A DNA stretch of 64,000 bases from an uncultured Prevotella sp. (GCA_944319815.1 CALUEX010000007.1:19620-83619); one strand, 5' to 3'; shown: positions 15,773-25,138, numbered from the stretch's first letter. Program-made: numbers and translations. The notes: generated by a model not told the origin, from the letters alone.

Positions 15773-18700
15773 TTATTGTTTGATTTCCCTCAACACCTTT
15801 ACAGCCTCCTCGACTGACGGCACGTTGTTTACAATCATCATCCTCTTGCCCGCCACTTCCTTCAGGTTGCAGCGTCGGGGGTTGTGCCCTATGTAGTTGA
15901 GCACGCTGTCGAAAGCCTTGCTCTTGTAGTATGCGCTCATCGGGTTGCTTACGAACTGCATACGCATCTGTCCCTGCCTTAGCATGATTTTCTCGCAACC
16001 CAAGCTACGGCCGAGGCGCCGCAGCGGCACTACCTGCATCAGTTCGAGGCCTTCGCGGGGCACCGGGCCGAAGCGGTCTTCCAGTTCCGAGCGGTATTTT
16101 TGCAGTCCCGCGTCGTCCTTTATGTTGTCAAGTTCACGGTACAGAAGCATCCTCTCACTGCTGCTCGGCACGTATTGGTCGGGCAGGTACATCTCCAAGT
16201 CGCTCTCTATTGCACAGTCCTCGACGAACTCGTCGCCGGCTATCTCGCGGCCTTCGGCCATGTCCTCCTCGTAGATTTCGCTGAACTCGTCGTTCTTCAG
16301 TTCCGTGACGGCCTGGTTAAGGATTTTCTGGTAAGTCTCGTAACCAAGGTCTTCCATGAAGCCGCTTTGCTCCGCGCCGAGCAGGTTGCCCGCCCCACGT
16401 ATGTCGAGGTCTTGCATCGAGAGGTTGAAGCCGCTGCCAAGCTCCGAGAAAGTCTCCAGCGCTTCAAGCCTGCGCCGTGCCTCCTGTGTGAGCACCGACT
16501 TAGGCGGCGCCAGCAGATAGCAGAACGCCTTGCGGTTGCCACGCCCCACGCGGCCACGCATCTGGTGCAGGTCAGACAGTCCGAAACGGTGCGCGTCGTT
16601 TATTATTATGGTGTTTGCGTTGCTTATGTCGATGCCGTTTTCCACGATGGTTGTTGACAGAAGCACGTCATAGTCGTAGTTGATGAAGCCCATGAGGATT
16701 TTCTCCAATTCCTCAGGTTTCATCTGTCCGTGCCCTATTGCGACACGTGCGTCAGGCACGTACTTGCGGATTAATCCCGCAATTTCAGGCAGGTTGCTTA
16801 TTCGGTCATTTACGAAGAACACCTGTCCGTTCCTGCTCATCTCGAAGTTTATTGCGTCTGCTATCACCTCCTTGTCAAATGTGTGCACCTCGGTGCTGAT
16901 GGGGTAACGGTTGGGCGGCGGCGTCTGGATGATGCTCATGTCGCGTGCGCCCATCAGCGAGAACTGAAGTGTGCGCGGAATGGGCGTTGCCGACATCGTG
17001 AGAGTGTCCACGTTGGTCTTCATCTTGCGCAGTTTCTCCTTTGTGGCGACGCCGAACTTCTGTTCCTCGTCAATGATAAGAAGCCCCAAGTCCTTGAATT
17101 TCACGCTCTTGCCGATGAGCTTGTGCGTGCCTACGATTATGTCTATTTTGCCAGCTTCGAGGTCGGCCAGCACCTCGCGCGTCTTCTTTGCGCTGCGTGC
17201 CCGCGACAGGTAGTCAACCCGGACGGGAAAATCCTTCAATCGTTTGGCGAATGTTTGGTAGTGCTGATACGCCAAAACAGTGGTCGGGACGAGCACTGCC
17301 ACCTGCTTGGAGTCGCACGCAGCCTTGAACGCTGCACGCATCGCAACCTCCGTCTTGCCGAAACCTACGTCACCGCAGACGAGCCTGTCCATCGGGCGTT
17401 GGCTCTCCATGTCAGCCTTAACGTCGTTGGTGGCCTTCAGCTGGTCAGGAGTGTCCTCGTACATGAAGCTCGCTTCAAGTTCGTGTTGCATGAAGTTGTC
17501 GGCCGAGAAGGCAAAACCCTTCTCGTGGCGGCGCGCCGCGTAGAGCTTGATTAGGTCGCGGGCGATGTCCTTGATTTTCTTCTTCGTGCGCTCTTTCAGG
17601 CGGTCCCATGCTCCCGTGCCGAGTGTGCTGAGGCGTGGCGGGGTCTCGCTGTCGCGCCGTTTGTACTTCGATATTTTGTAAAGAGAGTGTATGCTTACGT
17701 CAACCTTGTCGTTGTTCTGGTAGATGATGCGTATTACTTCCTGGTAGCTATTGCCCGAAGGAACGCGCACGAGGCCTGCAAACCTCCCTATCCCGAAGTC
17801 AACGTGCACGATGTAGTCGCCCACTTCCATCTCCTGAAGCTCCTTCATCGTGAGTGCCATCTTGCCCGAACGCGCGGCGTCAGACCGCAGGCTGTACTTG
17901 TGGAAGCGGTCGAAGATTTGGTGGTCGGTAAAGAAGCAGGCCCTCAATGTATTGTCGGCGAAGCCCGCATGAAGCGTCTTGTCAACGGGAATAAAGGTAA
18001 CGGAGGGGGTGAGTGAAGAGTTAAGAGTGGAGAGTGAAGGATTATCTTGCGTTGAAGGGTTCACTTTCCTTGTATTAAATTCTTCACTCTTCACTCTTAA
18101 CTCTTCACTCCCAAAGATTTCCTTGAGCCTCTCGTGCTGCTTCTTGCTGTCCGCAAGGATGTATATTTTATATCCTTTCAGGGTATAATCCTCAAGCGCA
18201 CGCACAAGCAAGTCGAAGTTCTTGTGGAACAGGGGCTGTGGAGTTACGTCGAGCTTGAGCGCGGCATCTGGCACGGCAGACGGCTTCGCACCGAACTCTA
18301 TGCGCTTGAAACCGGCGGCATCCTTGGTGAGCTGCGCGCCCGTAATGAGCGAGTTGGTTGCTTTCAGCTCCTTCATTGCCGCCTGTTGCTCCATTTCGGT
18401 AAGTCCTTCGAGGCGGTCTTTCACGGCTTGCGACGAGAAACCGTCATGGTAGATGCCGTCAATCTTGTCGCGGCAGAACGTAAAATCCTTCATCACGAGC
18501 ACCGTGTCGGCGGGCAGGAAGTGCAGGAACGGCACTTTCTCGTCAACCAACGTGGCCACCTCTGGCACTATTTCGATGCGTTCGCGCTTGTCGCGCGAGA
18601 GCTGGCTCTGCACCTCGAACGTGCGGATGGAGTCGATTTCATCGCCGAAGAAGTCAATGCGGAACGGGTATTCGCTGCTGAACGAGAACACGTCAAGTAT

Positions 18701-19342
18701 GCTGCCGCGCACGGCGAACTGCCCCGGCTCGTAGACGTAATCCACCTCAGTGAAGCCAAGCTGGCGCAACTGGCGGCCAAGCTGCACTATGTCGTGCGTG
18801 CTGCCGGTGTCGAGGATGACCGTGCGCTCGTCCAACTTGCGGCGCGACACAACGAGTTCGGCCAACGCCTCGGGACAAGTGACGATATATAAAGCCCCCT
18901 GAACTCCCCCACTGGGGGAGCTTAAGTTAGCTTTCCCAACCGTATTTTTTTCTCCATTGCATACTGAAGCTCCCCCACTGGGGGAGTTTGAGGGGGCTTC
19001 TAATAGTCTCCCCAGCACTTCGGTGCGCAGTATTTCGTTGGCCGAGTCTCGTTGGCCGTATTTCACCTGGCGGCGGTAAGACGAGGGGAAGAACAGCACG
19101 TTGCGGTTGCCGAGCATCTGCGTGAGGTCGTGATAGAAGTATCCGGCCTCCTCGGCATCGTCCAACACGAACAGGCACGGCCGCCCGACGCTGCCCGCCA
19201 CCGACGCGAACAGCACGGGAACTGCCGACGACACAGAGCCGTCAACGTGCCCTAACCTGACTTTATCGTCGCTAAACATCCTTGCCAACGCCGCCGATTG
19301 CGGCGACTTGGCGTATAAATCCAATACTCCTTGTATATCCAT
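15773..19342 (-). CDS. mfd: Transcription-repair coupling factor with two palindrome-encoded inserts
   Basis: A 1189-residue protein, longer than the usual 1100-1150. The N-terminal UvrB-like module (FPSSYRRQVKYGQRDSANE) is followed by the CarD-like RNA polymerase-interaction domain (VGDYIVHVDFGIGRFAGL, near 508-525), a RecG-like helicase with Walker A GDVGFGKTEVA (near 650) and box IIDEEQKFG (near 755), and the C-terminal TRCF domain. It removes stalled RNA polymerase and recruits UvrA. Two inverted repeats keep the frame and add about 36 residues (113-150) and about 33 residues (410-445), both low-complexity. Start at MDIQGVLDL; upstream codons lack homology to the family. Confidence 0.96.
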   Translation of the reverse strand: MDIQGVLDLYAKSPQSAALARMFSDDKVRLGHVDGSVSSAVPVLFASVAGSVGRPCLFVLDDAEEAGYFYHDLTQMLGNRNVLFFPSSYRRQVKYGQRDSANEILRTEVLGRLLEAPSNSPSGGASVCNGEKNTVGKANLSSPSGGVQGALYIVTCPEALAELVVSRRKLDERTVILDTGSTHDIVQLGRQLRQLGFTEVDYVYEPGQFAVRGSILDVFSFSSEYPFRIDFFGDEIDSIRTFEVQSQLSRDKRERIEIVPEVATLVDEKVPFLHFLPADTVLVMKDFTFCRDKIDGIYHDGFSSQAVKDRLEGLTEMEQQAAMKELKATNSLITGAQLTKDAAGFKRIEFGAKPSAVPDAALKLDVTPQPLFHKNFDLLVRALEDYTLKGYKIYILADSKKQHERLKEIFGSEELRVKSEEFNTRKVNPSTQDNPSLSTLNSSLTPSVTFIPVDKTLHAGFADNTLRACFFTDHQIFDRFHKYSLRSDAARSGKMALTMKELQEMEVGDYIVHVDFGIGRFAGLVRVPSGNSYQEVIRIIYQNNDKVDVSIHSLYKISKYKRRDSETPPRLSTLGTGAWDRLKERTKKKIKDIARDLIKLYAARRHEKGFAFSADNFMQHELEASFMYEDTPDQLKATNDVKADMESQRPMDRLVCGDVGFGKTEVAMRAAFKAACDSKQVAVLVPTTVLAYQHYQTFAKRLKDFPVRVDYLSRARSAKKTREVLADLEAGKIDIIVGTHKLIGKSVKFKDLGLLIIDEEQKFGVATKEKLRKMKTNVDTLTMSATPIPRTLQFSLMGARDMSIIQTPPPNRYPISTEVHTFDKEVIADAINFEMSRNGQVFFVNDRISNLPEIAGLIRKYVPDARVAIGHGQMKPEELEKILMGFINYDYDVLLSTTIVENGIDISNANTIIINDAHRFGLSDLHQMRGRVGRGNRKAFCYLLAPPKSVLTQEARRRLEALETFSELGSGFNLSMQDLDIRGAGNLLGAEQSGFMEDLGYETYQKILNQAVTELKNDEFSEIYEEDMAEGREIAGDEFVEDCAIESDLEMYLPDQYVPSSSERMLLYRELDNIKDDAGLQKYRSELEDRFGPVPREGLELMQVVPLRRLGRSLGCEKIMLRQGQMRMQFVSNPMSAYYKSKAFDSVLNYIGHNPRRCNLKEVAGKRMMIVNNVPSVEEAVKVLREIKQ
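18011..18110. repeat. Palindromic insert inside mfd, site 2
   Basis: Arms 18011-18040 and 18081-18110 (GAGTGAAGAGTTAAGAGTG and complement) in frame with mfd, encoding a stretch around SEELRVKSEEFNTRKV. Confidence 0.85.
18891..18999. repeat. Palindromic insert inside mfd, site 1
   Basis: Arms 18891-18923 and 18967-18999 contain CTCCCCCACTGGGGGAGCTT and its complement with one indel; 109 bp, in frame, encoding the peptide around SPSGGASVCNGEKN. Confidence 0.85.
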
Positions 19343-19459
19343 CTTAAACAACGTACAAAGGTAATGCAAAATTTTGGATATTCGTTGTTGAACCGTATAA
19401 TTGTTTGGCGAATTTCGGATGCCGTCCAGCAGGGGATAAAACAAAAAACTCCGATTTCG

Positions 19460-19491
19460 TTTGCCCTTACGTTTATAATTCATTATATTTG
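19460..19491 (+). promoter_or_regulatory. Promoter of metallo-beta-lactamase-fold gene
   Basis: TTTG (19460-19463), 20 bp, TATATTTG (19484-19491). It lies upstream of the mfd start, so the two genes are divergent. Confidence 0.75.
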
Positions 19492-19522
19492 TGCATTAGC
19501 TAACAAAAACATAATTACAGAT

Positions 19523-20380
19523 ATGGGAAAGTTTATCAAGACAAAGATTGTGGCCGCCTTGGCAGCCGTATTGCTTGCCGCTTCGTGCGGCAACGCGAAG
19601 GCGAACGCTGCGCAGGATGCCGCCAAGGGGCAGGAGGGGGTTAGCGTGATGACCATAGACTCGCTGACGCTTACCACCATAAGGGACGACGACGGCAACA
19701 AGCGTATGCCCAACAAACTGTTTTACGGCGAGGCCGACTCTGCCAAGGTTGAGCGCCTGTCGCCCGGCGGTTCGGTAGCGTCGTCGGTAAGTTGCTACCT
19801 CGTTGAGGCGCAGGGAAAGCTGGTACTGTTCGACACGGGCAACGGTGCGGAGCGTGGCGGACGGCTGCTTGAGCGTCTTGAAGGCATCGGCGTTACGCCC
19901 GACGACATCGACATTCTCGTGCTGACGCACTTCCACGGCGACCATATCGGAGGCATGATGAAGGGTGGGCAGCCCGTCTTTACGCGCGCCGAGGTGTACG
20001 TCCCTGAGGCGGAATACAAAGCGTGGCTGGCCATGAGCAACCGAAACGCCAAGATGGCCATGGACGCAATGGCTGCCTATGGCGACCGTGTGCACCGCTT
20101 TGAGTATGGAGACGCCCTGCCGCTCGGCATCACGCCCATGGCAGCACCGGGCCATACGCCAGGTCACACGGTGTATCAGATTGGCCGACTGCTCATCGTC
20201 GGCGACCTGATGCACGGCTTCGACCTGCAAATACAAGACCTTGACATCTGTCCCGACTATGACATGAACCCGCGGCAGGCCGCCGAGACGAGGAAGAAAT
20301 ACGTGGAATATGCGCGGCAAAACGGCCTTGTCGTGGCCGGAATGCACTTCCCCGGCAACGGCGTCAAGGACAAGTTGTAA
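19523..20380 (+). CDS. Metallo-beta-lactamase-fold lipoprotein hydrolase
   Basis: A 285-residue protein with a lipoprotein signal peptide (LLAASC, Cys near residue 22). THFHGDHIGG near residue 135 is the HxHxDH metal motif; APGHTPGHT and IVGDLMHG supply further metal ligands. It should be a periplasm- or surface-exposed di-zinc hydrolase; the substrate is unknown. It resembles MBL-fold enzymes such as lactonases rather than true beta-lactamases. ATG 19523 is chosen because it begins the signal peptide and lies 32 bp after a consensus promoter. It stands alone and is followed by a palindromic repeat. Confidence 0.9.
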   Translation: MGKFIKTKIVAALAAVLLAASCGNAKANAAQDAAKGQEGVSVMTIDSLTLTTIRDDDGNKRMPNKLFYGEADSAKVERLSPGGSVASSVSCYLVEAQGKLVLFDTGNGAERGGRLLERLEGIGVTPDDIDILVLTHFHGDHIGGMMKGGQPVFTRAEVYVPEAEYKAWLAMSNRNAKMAMDAMAAYGDRVHRFEYGDALPLGITPMAAPGHTPGHTVYQIGRLLIVGDLMHGFDLQIQDLDICPDYDMNPRQAAETRKKYVEYARQNGLVVAGMHFPGNGVKDKL

Positions 20381-20444
20381 GCCTCGTCGTGGCCGACGTT
20401 TAACCCGTTGGCCGCCAATGGGTTAGTCGTTGGCCGCATTTTAC

Positions 20445-20515
20445 CTTCCAAAAGGGCATCTTTTGCACTGCGAAAGATGCCCTTTTGCGTTGCGTTTTGC
20501 CACCTTTTGCGGTTC
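20445..20515. repeat. A/T-core palindromic repeat, copy 5
   Basis: CAAAAGGGCATCTTTTGCAC with complement arm GAAAGATGCCCTTTTG, then CCACCTTTTGCGG. It probably terminates the upstream gene. Confidence 0.7.
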
Positions 20516-20727
20516 ATCCGCAGTTTAGTTGGATGAAAATCATTTTACAGTAAAGCCAAACATGAATAGGATACACCCCTTTTGCAAGGCCGTCAGCTGT
20601 ATGGTGTGCGTCCATTGGCGACCTCCGTGATGCTTGAATGTGAAAAATATGGCCGAAAGTTGTGCCCGTTTCGCCGAAAAACGCTATTTTTGCAGTGTAC
20701 ATTCATGCGTCAATATCAACAACAGAA

Positions 20728-21471
20728 ATGAACGAAAGCGACAGCATAGTAATAATACCGACTTACAACGAGAAGGAAAACATCGAGAAAATAATACGTG
20801 CGGTGTTCTCGTTGGAAAAGTGTTTCCACATCCTCGTGATTGACGACGGCTCGCCCGACGGCACCGCTGCCATCGTGCATGGCCTGATTGACGGCGAGTT
20901 TGGCGACCGCCTGTTCATCATCGAGCGCACGGGCAAGCTGGGGCTTGGCACGGCTTACATCACGGGTTTTAAGTGGTCGTTGGAGCACAAGTATGAATAC
21001 ATATTCGAGATGGACGCCGACTTCAGCCATGACCCTAACGACCTGCCGCGCCTTTACGCCGCCTGCCACGACGAGGGCTACGACCTCGCCATAGGCTCGC
21101 GCTACGTCAGTGGGGTGAACGTTGTCAACTGGCCCATAGGGCGCGTGCTGATGAGCTATTTCGCGTCGCAGTACGTGAGGTTCGTCACGGGCTTCAAGGT
21201 ACACGACACTACGGCCGGCTTCAAGTGTTACCGCCGCCGAGTGCTTGAGACTATCGAGCTTGACAAGATTCGCTTCAAGGGCTACGGCTTCCAAATAGAG
21301 ATGAAGTACACGGCTTACAAAATCGGGTTCAAAATCAAGGAGGTGCCAGTAATCTTCGTGAACCGCCGCGAGGGTGTGTCAAAGATGAGCGGCGGCATTT
21401 TCGGCGAGGCGTTCTTCGGCGTCATGCGCTTGCGCTGGGACGGGTGGACGAGGAAGTATCCGAAGATTTAA
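20728..21471 (+). CDS. Polyprenol monophosphomannose synthase-like glycosyltransferase
   Basis: A 247-residue family 2 glycosyltransferase: VIIPTYNEKENIEKII opens the GT-A fold, VIDDGSPDGTA and EMDADFSHDP (DxD) bind the nucleotide-sugar, and FKGYGFQIEMKY lies near the C-terminus. No trailing membrane domain, so it is the single-domain DPM1-like form. It would transfer mannose or another sugar from GDP-sugar to polyprenyl phosphate at the cytoplasmic face, for O-glycosylation or envelope glycans. TATTTTTG at 20685-20692 is a likely -7 element. In Bacteroidales this gene often lies near pyrC, as here. Confidence 0.92.
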   Translation: MNESDSIVIIPTYNEKENIEKIIRAVFSLEKCFHILVIDDGSPDGTAAIVHGLIDGEFGDRLFIIERTGKLGLGTAYITGFKWSLEHKYEYIFEMDADFSHDPNDLPRLYAACHDEGYDLAIGSRYVSGVNVVNWPIGRVLMSYFASQYVRFVTGFKVHDTTAGFKCYRRRVLETIELDKIRFKGYGFQIEMKYTAYKIGFKIKEVPVIFVNRREGVSKMSGGIFGEAFFGVMRLRWDGWTRKYPKI

Positions 21472-21473
21472 GT

Positions 21474-21606
21474 ACCCATTCCAACCCTCCCTTAGGGAGG
21501 GAGCGGGGTATGCTTTGCCCACATATAATAATATAACAACAATAATATAACTTTCCACTCGTACTTGGTAATCAAGCTCCCTCCCTTCGTGAGGGCTGGG
21601 GTGGGT
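21474..21606. repeat. GC-rich inverted repeat between GT and plsC
   Basis: Arms 21474-21504 and 21576-21606 pair imperfectly (ACCCTCCCTTAGGGAGGGAG versus CTCCCTCCCTTCGTGAGGG). Confidence 0.7.
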
Positions 21607-21618
21607 GTCATTTGAATT

Positions 21619-22359
21619 ATGAATTATATATACCGCATTTACCAAATCGTCATCGCCCTGCCTATAATCATAGTCTTGACGCTGCTCACCGCGCTGACTA
21701 CGAGCATTGGTTGCATTCTCGGCGATGGGCATTTCTGGGGGTATTATCCGCCCGTAATCTGGTCAAAGTTGGTGCTTAAAGTGCTTTTCCTGCCAGTGGA
21801 CGTCGTCGGGCGTGAGAACTTGAAGCACGGCGAATCATACGTATTCGTGGCCAACCACCAAGGTGCGTTCGACATCTTCCTAATCTTCGGCCACTTGCAC
21901 CGTAACTTCAAGTGGATGATGAAGCGCGAACTGCGCAAGATACCTTTCGTGGGGTATGCCTGCGCTAAGTCGCACCACATATTTGTTGACCGCCGTAACC
22001 CTGGCTCGATGAAGGCCACTTACGACCAGGCACGCCGTATTTTGAGGCATGGCATGAGCGTAGTGGTGTTCCCTGAAGGCTCGCGGACGTACACCGGACG
22101 TATTGGCAAGTTCAAGCGCGGTGCATACGTGCTGGCCGACGAGCTGCAACTGCCCGTAGTGCCGTTGACAATCAACGGCTCGTTCGACGTGATGCCGCGC
22201 ACGAGCAAGTGGTATTGGGTTCACCGCCGTAAGCTAACCCTAACCATCCACGCACCTATTTACCCGCAATCGCAGGGAGCGGAGAACGTTGCCCGGCTGA
22301 TGGATGAAAGCCGCGAGGCGATAGAAAGCGCGCTTGACCCGAAATATAAGGAGGACTGA
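21619..22359 (+). CDS. plsC: 1-acyl-sn-glycerol-3-phosphate acyltransferase family
   Basis: A 246-residue acyltransferase. The N-terminal hydrophobic segment (residues 8-35) anchors it to the inner membrane. NHQGAFDIF near residue 87 is the NHX4D catalytic motif and FPEGSRTYTG near residue 155 binds the glycerol phosphate. It acylates lysophosphatidate to phosphatidate, or a related lysolipid. It lies downstream of a glycosyltransferase separated by a repeat, and a strong bidirectional terminator follows the stop. Confidence 0.93.
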   Translation: MNYIYRIYQIVIALPIIIVLTLLTALTTSIGCILGDGHFWGYYPPVIWSKLVLKVLFLPVDVVGRENLKHGESYVFVANHQGAFDIFLIFGHLHRNFKWMMKRELRKIPFVGYACAKSHHIFVDRRNPGSMKATYDQARRILRHGMSVVVFPEGSRTYTGRIGKFKRGAYVLADELQLPVVPLTINGSFDVMPRTSKWYWVHRRKLTLTIHAPIYPQSQGAENVARLMDESREAIESALDPKYKED

Positions 22360-22415
22360 AATAAGCCTGAAAATCCAAAAGCGGAGCTATAGGATTACCT
22401 TTTTTGATACATAAT

Positions 22416-22454
22416 AAAAGCGGGAACTGATAAAAATCGTCAGTTCCCGCTTTT
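22416..22454. terminator. Bidirectional intrinsic terminator
   Basis: A perfect 15-bp stem (AAAAGCGGGAACTGA, 22416-22430, with 22440-22454) and A/T runs on both sides; serves plsC (+) and possibly the metallophosphoesterase gene (-). Confidence 0.9.
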
Positions 22455-22475
22455 GTATTTATGCGACAAGACATT

Positions 22476-22510
22476 TCAAACTCCCTCCCTTCGGGAGGGT
22501 AGGGGTGGGT
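22476..22510. repeat. GC-rich palindrome family, half unit
   Basis: ACTCCCTCCCTTCGGGAGGG followed by TAGGGGTGGGTT. Confidence 0.65.
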
Positions 22511-22519
22511 TATTGCTTT

Positions 22520-23689
22520 TCATTTTTCACTTCTTAGTGTTATCACTACAATCTCGTTGCTTGCTCCGAGCCTGAAAGGTATGAAGCCGCCGACGCCGGC
22601 CGACACGTTGATTGCACGGTTGCCGTCGTAGTACATACCGTCCCATTCCTTGTATGATATTGCCGCCGGCGACCATCCGAACACCTTTAGCTGCCCGGCA
22701 TGGGTGTGCCCGCTTAACGTAAGTTGGGCGTTGCTGCCCGGTAGTATGGTGTTTCGCCAGGCTGACGGGTCGTGTTCAAGCATAAGCACGAATGCGCCGT
22801 TGCCTACTCCGGCCAGTGTCTTTCCTATGTCGCCTTTGTGAGGGTGGGGCGGTCGGCCGTCGTTCTCCATGCCCGCCACGACGATGGAGTCTGTTCCGCG
22901 GCGTATTATGCGGTGTTCGTTCATGAGCAAATCCCAGCCCATTTGCCGTTGTAGGCTGACCATTTCGCGCTCGTTTGCCACCTTGACGGAGTTGTCGGCC
23001 TTGATGTAGCCAGAGTAGTCATGATTGCCGAGAACAGAGTACACACCGTCTTTCGCCCTTATCCGTCCTAAGGTGTTAAGTACCGGGTACAGTTCTTTCG
23101 GTTCCATGTTCTGTAAATCGCCAGTGAACACAACCATGTCGGCACCTTGCGCGTTGATGCTGTCAACTGCCCGCTCAAGCACGTCGGCATAACGCTTGCC
23201 GTAAGTCCCTACGTGCGCATCGCTGAATTGCACGATTTTATAGCCGTCGAAAGCCTTTGGCAGGTCGGCCGAGGCGTAGACTTCGTGTCGAACTTCAAGT
23301 TTACGGAAACCGAACGTACCTCCGTACACAACGGAGGCGACGGCTGCAGACGACAGCAACAGCCCCACGAGATTGCCCCAGTTGGTGCGTGTGTGGTGGT
23401 AGCGGCAGTGTGCCCATCCTAAGAAGGAACAGAATGCGAATATGAACTTTGGGCCGACAAGCACGCCCAAGAGCAGCAGGTATAAATGGAGCAGCCATTG
23501 GTTGTCGGGCGCGAAATTGCGCGACGTGGCCATTGCGATGGTGTAAGCAAACATGAAAGCACCAGGCAGCCACCATAACACGCGCTGCCACCATAGGTAG
23601 CGTGTGCGCTTTCGTAGGAAACGACGGTCTAAATAAAGGTCGGGAAGGGTTATGAACAGGATTAGGTATATGAAAATGCGTGCAATCAT
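22520..23689 (-). CDS. Membrane-anchored metallophosphoesterase
   Basis: A 389-residue protein with hydrophobic segments near residues 4-20, 35-55, 66-95 and 107-130, then a calcineurin-like phosphoesterase domain. The metal motifs are FSDAHVG (D-x-H), FTGDLQN (GD), LGNHDYSG (GNHD) and LSGHTHAG (GHxH), in the YkuE-like order. The active site should face the periplasm. Members of this family hydrolyse lipid-linked phosphates such as UDP-sugar lipids, but the substrate is not known here. It is convergent with plsC and upstream of nothing on its strand. Confidence 0.9.
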   Translation of the reverse strand: MIARIFIYLILFITLPDLYLDRRFLRKRTRYLWWQRVLWWLPGAFMFAYTIAMATSRNFAPDNQWLLHLYLLLLGVLVGPKFIFAFCSFLGWAHCRYHHTRTNWGNLVGLLLSSAAVASVVYGGTFGFRKLEVRHEVYASADLPKAFDGYKIVQFSDAHVGTYGKRYADVLERAVDSINAQGADMVVFTGDLQNMEPKELYPVLNTLGRIRAKDGVYSVLGNHDYSGYIKADNSVKVANEREMVSLQRQMGWDLLMNEHRIIRRGTDSIVVAGMENDGRPPHPHKGDIGKTLAGVGNGAFVLMLEHDPSAWRNTILPGSNAQLTLSGHTHAGQLKVFGWSPAAISYKEWDGMYYDGNRAINVSAGVGGFIPFRLGASNEIVVITLRSEK

Positions 23690-23783
23690 TTGTCTTTTTC
23701 GGTTATGCGTTTGATAGTCTTCTCGGCTTTTGGCCTTGTGCGTTTACGGTGTGTAGATTTCACGTAGCTATGCTGTTTCGCCT

Positions 23784-25127
23784 TTATTCTTGCCTGAAAA
23801 CGACTTCTTCGCCGCGGCAAGAGGCGTCAAAACGACCGTTGTTATATATGTGCTTGCCGTTGCAGAAGGTGTGTTCAACGCGCCAATCGAACGTATGTCC
23901 TTGCATCGGGGACCATCCGCACTTGCTCTGGATGCAGCCTTCGGTCACCGTCCAAGGGCTGTCAGGGCGTACAATGGTTAAGTCTGCCTTGTAGCCTTTG
24001 CGGATAAATCCACGCTGGAAGACGTCGAACAGCATGGCCGGGCGATGGCACATAAGTTCTGCGACACGCTCAATGGTTAGCACGCCTTTGCTTACAAGCT
24101 CAAGCATAGCTACGAGAGAGAACTGTACCATGGGCATACCTGATGCCGCACGGCTGCATCCTCCCTGCTTGTCTGCTGGCAGATGCGGCGCATGGTCTGT
24201 TCCTATAACAGTAATCTTGCCGTCTGTCAGCGCCTTGCGTAATGCTTCGCGGTCAGTTGTTGACTTTATGGCAGGGTTGCATTTGATGAGCGAACCAAGG
24301 CGGGTATAGTCTTCATCGGAGAAAAAGAGATGGGCAATAACGGCCTCGGCGGTAATCTTCGGCATGGTGTCTGTCCACGGTTCAAACAGTGAAAGTTCAC
24401 GTGCCGTGGTGACATGGGCCACGTGCAGTCGTGCTCCGTGCTGCTTTGCAAGCCTTACGGCAAGTTCTGTTGACCTGTAACAGGCCTCCTCGCTGCGTAT
24501 CTCCGGGTGGTGTTCAATGGACGGGTCGTCACCGAACGCCTCCTTGGCCTTGCGCATATTGTCGTTTATTATGCCTGTGTCCTCGCAATGGGCCATCACC
24601 GGCACAGGGGCTGTTGCGAATATTTTGTCCAATGCTTCCTTGCGGTCAACAAGCATATTGCCTGTTGATGACCCCATGAACAGCTTGATGCCTGGTATAC
24701 GATGTATGTCAAGGTAACCGAAAAGTTCGGCATTCGTATTGGTTGCTCCAAAGAAAAAGGAGTAGTTAATATGGCTTTCGCTGGCAGCGCTGGCGAACTT
24801 GTCGGCCAGTGCTTCAAGCGTAACGGTCTGCGGGACTGTGTTGGGCATATCGAAAAACGTCGTCACTCCACCAAAGGCAGCAGCCCTGCTTTCGCTCTCA
24901 ATGTCGGCTTTTGCCGTCATGCCAGGCTCCCTGAAGTGTACGTGGTCGTCTATAATCCCGGGTAAAACGAAGCACCCCGTGGCATCGACAACGGTGTCGA
25001 AATGTCCGCGGGGTGTCTCGTTTTCCTGTAAGATGCCAGCTATGCTATCGTCCTCGATGGTTATCGAGCCTTTGAAAGACTTGCCTTCATTGACTATTAT
25101 AGCATTTTTTATCAGTGTTTTGCTCAT
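23784..25127 (-). CDS. pyrC: Dihydroorotase
   Basis: A 447-residue amidohydrolase of class I type. IDDHVHFREPGMT near residue 60 has the HxH zinc pair plus the substrate Arg, GIKLFMGSSTGNM near residue 150 includes the metal-bridging carboxy-Lys candidate, AHCEDT holds another His, and GTDHAPH near residue 310 carries the catalytic Asp. It closes carbamoyl-aspartate to dihydroorotate in pyrimidine synthesis. It follows a DUF4369 lipoprotein gene by 11 bp, so they are probably cotranscribed. Confidence 0.95.
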   Translation of the reverse strand: MSKTLIKNAIIVNEGKSFKGSITIEDDSIAGILQENETPRGHFDTVVDATGCFVLPGIIDDHVHFREPGMTAKADIESESRAAAFGGVTTFFDMPNTVPQTVTLEALADKFASAASESHINYSFFFGATNTNAELFGYLDIHRIPGIKLFMGSSTGNMLVDRKEALDKIFATAPVPVMAHCEDTGIINDNMRKAKEAFGDDPSIEHHPEIRSEEACYRSTELAVRLAKQHGARLHVAHVTTARELSLFEPWTDTMPKITAEAVIAHLFFSDEDYTRLGSLIKCNPAIKSTTDREALRKALTDGKITVIGTDHAPHLPADKQGGCSRAASGMPMVQFSLVAMLELVSKGVLTIERVAELMCHRPAMLFDVFQRGFIRKGYKADLTIVRPDSPWTVTEGCIQSKCGWSPMQGHTFDWRVEHTFCNGKHIYNNGRFDASCRGEEVVFRQE

Positions 25128-25138
25128 ATAAAATCAGT

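Noticed and set aside
19496-20347. 283-codon antisense frame over the MBL-fold gene
   Set aside because: Shadow of a well-supported gene.
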